Shown: positions 3,766 to 5,655 of the stretch, piece by piece
Layout of the letters: every line of letters starts with the position of its first letter
Numbering within the stretch: the stretch's first letter is position 1
Origin: Candidatus Nomurabacteria bacterium
GTDB lineage: Bacteria > Patescibacteriota > Minisyncoccia > Phycocordibacterales > PALSA-1337
Reading direction: 5' to 3'
DNA length: 5,655 bases
Assembly: GCA_943355185.1 (NCBI GenBank)
Contig: CALREM010000024.1
Span: 1-5,655 of the forward strand
Made by a program: the position numbers and the translations under genes
The notes under the pieces: generated by a model
Told to the model about the DNA's origin: nothing
The model's database searches: none
The model's input: the letters and a program-made list of their open reading frames with translations, nothing else

Positions 3766-5655
3766 TTATTCGACTGCGGTTTCATCGGGAGTTACGATAG
3801 TTTCTACCGGAACTGGTGCAACATCCATATTCTGAGGAGCCTCATCTTGGTGAACATCTTCGGCTGTTATAGGCTCCGATGAAATTGTTTGAGGAGTCTC
3901 TTCGGTGACAGCCGGTGCATCATCAAGACCGTTTTGGACAGTCGTCGTAGATATTGATGGTTCCGAATCAACTAATGGATCAGTCGGAGAAATAGGTGAA
4001 GGTGGTGTAGCTGGAACTACAATAACTCTTGTACGTATTTTTGTCGAAGTTGCCGTCCGTGCACCTCTAACAGCCAGAGCCATCCAACTAAACTGAATAT
4101 CTCGTGGCGCAGCTTTGTTCAGAGTTATTGTAAACCCTTTCACACTCTTCTTGGTGACAAGGAACCTGACATCGTTCGTAAAGAGAGTATCTGCCAACGC
4201 GGCACTTTGTTCTTCGGTACCAACATCATCTAGTGCAATGGTTGCATTTACAATTGGTTGTTCGAGGTATTCCTTATCAAATGTCACGATCACATCATGT
4301 GCACCCTCGCCGATCACTGCAAATCCTGCAGTATCGGTATTAAAGTATGGGCGACCAAAGAAGATACTATCACTATTGAAAGTCAAACTTGCCCCAATTG
4401 AACTGATTGTATCAACCGATAGTCCACCGCCAAACGTCGCCATACTGGTAACTTTTAGTGCCTTATCGAATACCAACGTATCACCGTCGAGATTGATATG
4501 CAGACCATCAAGCTTTTTCTGTTGTTCTTGTACACCAGCCAAGATGAATGTGGAGAGTTTGAAGAGGTCTATACCCTTCTTATCGGCAGAAAGTATAGCC
4601 TGCGGAGCATCTTCGGACAGGATCCCGAGATGGGTCGCTACAGAAGATGAAGCATTTGCATCCCGATACTCTGCAATCTTGATATCACGGATACTCTGGA
4701 TTATATCGGTTGTACTGGAAGCAGTGAGATATGTCGCATCTTTTACAAAGCCTTTGGATGAAAGTGCTGCAAAAGATTGAGCTGACATGTTACCAAGTGA
4801 ATCTACAATAAACGCACTGCCACTGTAGTGCATAGCTTGTACTGCAGCAGCAATCAATCCTTCATCCGAACCATCAAATACTTCAAGCGCCCTACCGATG
4901 ACTGGTCCAGTACCTGTTGCTTTCATAGCGACACCTTTGACTGAAGATGAGGTGAGGTAATCGCCTGGTACAATAACTCCATTCTCTGTATTAACACGCA
5001 CTTTTACCCGACCTGCAGTTGCAACTTTGAGAGTGTGTTCGTTTTCAGTACCCAAAATCTGTGCAGCAGCCAAACTAACTACACCAAAAAGATTACTGTC
5101 GTATATACGATCAGACATCCGAGCAACTATACCCGTGGTAGTAGAAAAGGACACCAATGATCCTTCACCAAATGACAGAGGGTCTTCAGCGACATATTCA
5201 GTCGCAATCGTAGCCCCCGAAGTCGGATCGTATGCATCAAGCACGTTTTGCAGAGAAGGGCTCATTGCGGGCGTAGAGCTTTCCAAGCGACTAGCGGCTG
5301 CAAAATGAGCGTCATCAATTCCTCCACCTTGCGGATCGTCTACCCATAACCTTATCAATGCAATTTCCATAGCTTTGCCGAGTCCTGCCGTTGTAGGCGA
5401 TGCTGTAGAAATCAAATATCCAAGGTTTACCGTAGGAATATTGGTACCATCACTTACAACTTTTGATACAACTTTGCCATTGATTACGAAAGTGACATCG
5501 TTTTGGTTAGCTTCAATTCTAAATCGACGAAATGGCAAAGTTCCTGTTGTAGTTGTTGCAACTCCTGTATTAACAAATGATTTGATGACACCATTGACAC
5601 GTACCATTGCATACCAGTTGTCGTTCGGCGCAGTAGAACTTGCTACGAACATAAT
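3766..5655 (-). CDS. Large surface/fibre-like protein, C-terminal 629 codons (5' end outside window)
   Basis: The frame is open to the right edge; the ATG at 5652 is probably internal. Numbering from that Met, residues about 1-105 look like a ConA/laminin-G-type jelly roll (WYAMVRVNG, RFRIEANQNDVTFVINGKVV, ALIRLWVDDP). Residues about 155-280 form a beta-rich module with the signature ENGVIVPGDYLTSSS, GVAMKATG, VIGRALE, which I associate with Patescibacteria surface proteins. Residues about 312-385 (IQSIRDIKIAEYR, HLGILSEDAP, GIDLFKLSTF, GVQEQQKKLDG) resemble a peptidase S74 intramolecular chaperone domain of phage tail fibres, without an obvious SDxxxK-type start. Residues about 385-535 form a further beta module (VIVTFDKEYLEQPIVNA, GFTITLNKAAPRDIQFSWMALAV). 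Residues about 545-628 are a Pro/Thr/Glu-rich, acidic, disordered tail. The likely role is an adhesin or fibre on the cell surface. Its TAA directly abuts the convergent hydrolase stop. Confidence 0.7.
   Translation of the reverse strand: MMFVASSTAPNDNWYAMVRVNGVIKSFVNTGVATTTTGTLPFRRFRIEANQNDVTFVINGKVVSKVVSDGTNIPTVNLGYLISTASPTTAGLGKAMEIALIRLWVDDPQGGGIDDAHFAAASRLESSTPAMSPSLQNVLDAYDPTSGATIATEYVAEDPLSFGEGSLVSFSTTTGIVARMSDRIYDSNLFGVVSLAAAQILGTENEHTLKVATAGRVKVRVNTENGVIVPGDYLTSSSVKGVAMKATGTGPVIGRALEVFDGSDEGLIAAAVQAMHYSGSAFIVDSLGNMSAQSFAALSSKGFVKDATYLTASSTTDIIQSIRDIKIAEYRDANASSSVATHLGILSEDAPQAILSADKKGIDLFKLSTFILAGVQEQQKKLDGLHINLDGDTLVFDKALKVTSMATFGGGLSVDTISSIGASLTFNSDSIFFGRPYFNTDTAGFAVIGEGAHDVIVTFDKEYLEQPIVNATIALDDVGTEEQSAALADTLFTNDVRFLVTKKSVKGFTITLNKAAPRDIQFSWMALAVRGARTATSTKIRTRVIVVPATPPSPISPTDPLVDSEPSISTTTVQNGLDDAPAVTEETPQTISSEPITAEDVHQDEAPQNMDVAPVPVETIVTPDETAVE

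Noticed and set aside
4115..4780. 221-codon plus-strand ORF opposite the surface protein
   Set aside because: It is antisense to a protein with clear modules, its Ser/Cys-rich translation looks like a mirror of the true frame, and it has no domain.

Overview
The window looks like a piece of a Candidatus Patescibacteria (CPR), most likely Parcubacteria-type, chromosome. The basis is family recognition rather than any marker gene. It carries small membrane-anchored proteins with the 'LPxGExPTxATITDPxKLKDQPFFANA...VLxY...KAFLYDP...LIEVAPL' domain, cohesin and dockerin modules on small secreted proteins, and a large surface or fibre protein with the 'ENGVIVPGDYLTSSS' type module. Genes are packed tightly, clear Shine-Dalgarno sequences are lacking, and the ORFs read well in the standard bacterial code (no sign of TGA recoding). 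This assignment is an inference.

Layout. The left half (1-2682) is a minus-strand gene cluster, read right to left. It holds two tandem paralogous single-pass membrane proteins (2263-2682, then 1827-2225), a secreted fibronectin-III/dockerin protein (1034-1819), a membrane-anchored cohesin/Ig-like protein (132-1028), and the first 45 codons of a further secreted cohesin-type protein that runs off the left edge (1-135). Within it, 37 nt separate the two paralogs, then 7 nt and 5 nt, and the last junction is a 4-nt GTGA overlap. This looks like an operon. It starts from a good sigma70-type promoter at 2721-2750, with a possible internal promoter at 2255-2260.

The 100-bp intergenic region 2683-2782 holds two divergent promoters whose -35 hexamers overlap on opposite strands. 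The rightward one drives a serine beta-lactamase/penicillin-binding-fold hydrolase (2783-3765). That gene is split by a -1 frameshift at a run of nine A (2990-2998), and its promoter would give an almost leaderless mRNA. Its stop codon directly abuts the stop of a large convergent minus-strand surface protein (3766-5655, 5' end outside the window). No gene-free stretch exceeds 100 bp. I saw no tRNA, rRNA, CRISPR array, insertion sequence or convincing terminator.

How it may work together: almost every product carries an export signal or membrane anchor, or has adhesin/fibre-like modules, so this is a cell-surface locus. The most interesting hypothesis is that the secreted dockerin protein docks onto the membrane-anchored cohesin protein (and/or the truncated second cohesin), forming a small non-cellulosomal surface assembly in an episymbiont-type bacterium. 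Co-encoding is seen in the sequence; binding is inferred.
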